Assembly: GCA_905211345.1 (NCBI GenBank)
Contig: CAJMAO010000037.1
Span: 1 to 14,104 of the forward strand
Length of the DNA: 14,104 nucleotides
Direction: 5' to 3'
DNA from: an uncultured Prevotella sp.
GTDB lineage: Bacteria; Bacteroidota; Bacteroidia; Bacteroidales; Bacteroidaceae
Shown: in pieces, positions 14,103 through 14,104 of the stretch
How the letters are laid out: each line of letters starts with the position of its first letter
Numbering within the stretch: the stretch's first letter is position 1
Position numbers and translations under genes: made by a program
The notes under the pieces: generated by a model
Seen by the model: only the letters and a program-made list of their open reading frames with translations
What the model was told of the DNA's origin: nothing
Databases searched by the model: none

Positions 14103-14104
14103 TG

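Overview
The window looks like a chromosomal segment of a gut-type Bacteroidetes, probably order Bacteroidales. The evidence is the class of promoters (TTTG, 19-20 bp, TAnnTTTG), A-rich leaders in place of strong Shine-Dalgarno sites, a tRNA without encoded CCA, a PorT-type outer-membrane barrel, lipoproteins, and the pairing of tdk with an AI-2E family transporter. I cannot assign a genus.

Layout. Positions 2-811 (+) hold the 3' end of a DUF1593/Sde182-like nucleoside-hydrolase-fold protein. Two terminator hairpins separate it from a convergent minus-strand pair: a coiled-coil lipoprotein (949-1797) and rsmI (1860-2630). rsmI and tdk (2847-3437) are divergent, and a clean promoter can be read for each. 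An AI-2E family membrane protein (3492-4673) follows tdk. Next come tRNA-Lys(UUU) (4752-4824) with its own promoter and terminator, a U32-family protein resembling tRNA hydroxylation enzymes (4985-6232), sufE (6292-6717), a SpoU/TrmH RNA methyltransferase (6725-7255) and an outer-membrane beta-barrel (7494-8189). RNA modification recurs here: rsmI, the U32 protein and the SPOUT enzyme, plus SufE for Fe-S supply.

The right third, on the minus strand, is the most interesting part. In transcription order it holds a giant protein with tandem BadF/BcrA/HgdC-type ATPase domains fused to HgdB/DUF2229-like domains (10332 to the window edge, truncated), an MtaA/UroD-family methyltransferase with the zinc signature H-x-C...C (9131-10147), and a free-standing B12-dependent methionine-synthase activation domain with a Cys-rich tail (8306-8992). 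Together they suggest a corrinoid methyl-transfer and reductive reactivation module in which an ATP-driven low-potential electron donor could keep a corrinoid enzyme active. That link is inference.

The activation-domain gene is bracketed by two very long intergenic hairpins (8193-8297 and 9009-9111). Their arms are built from degenerate 8-nt units ending mostly in AAG. They share this rhythm but not their sequence, and each is almost perfectly self-complementary. A third set of mutually exclusive stem arms (10236-10315) lies between the giant gene and the methyltransferase gene. No stretch over 300 bases lacks a gene.
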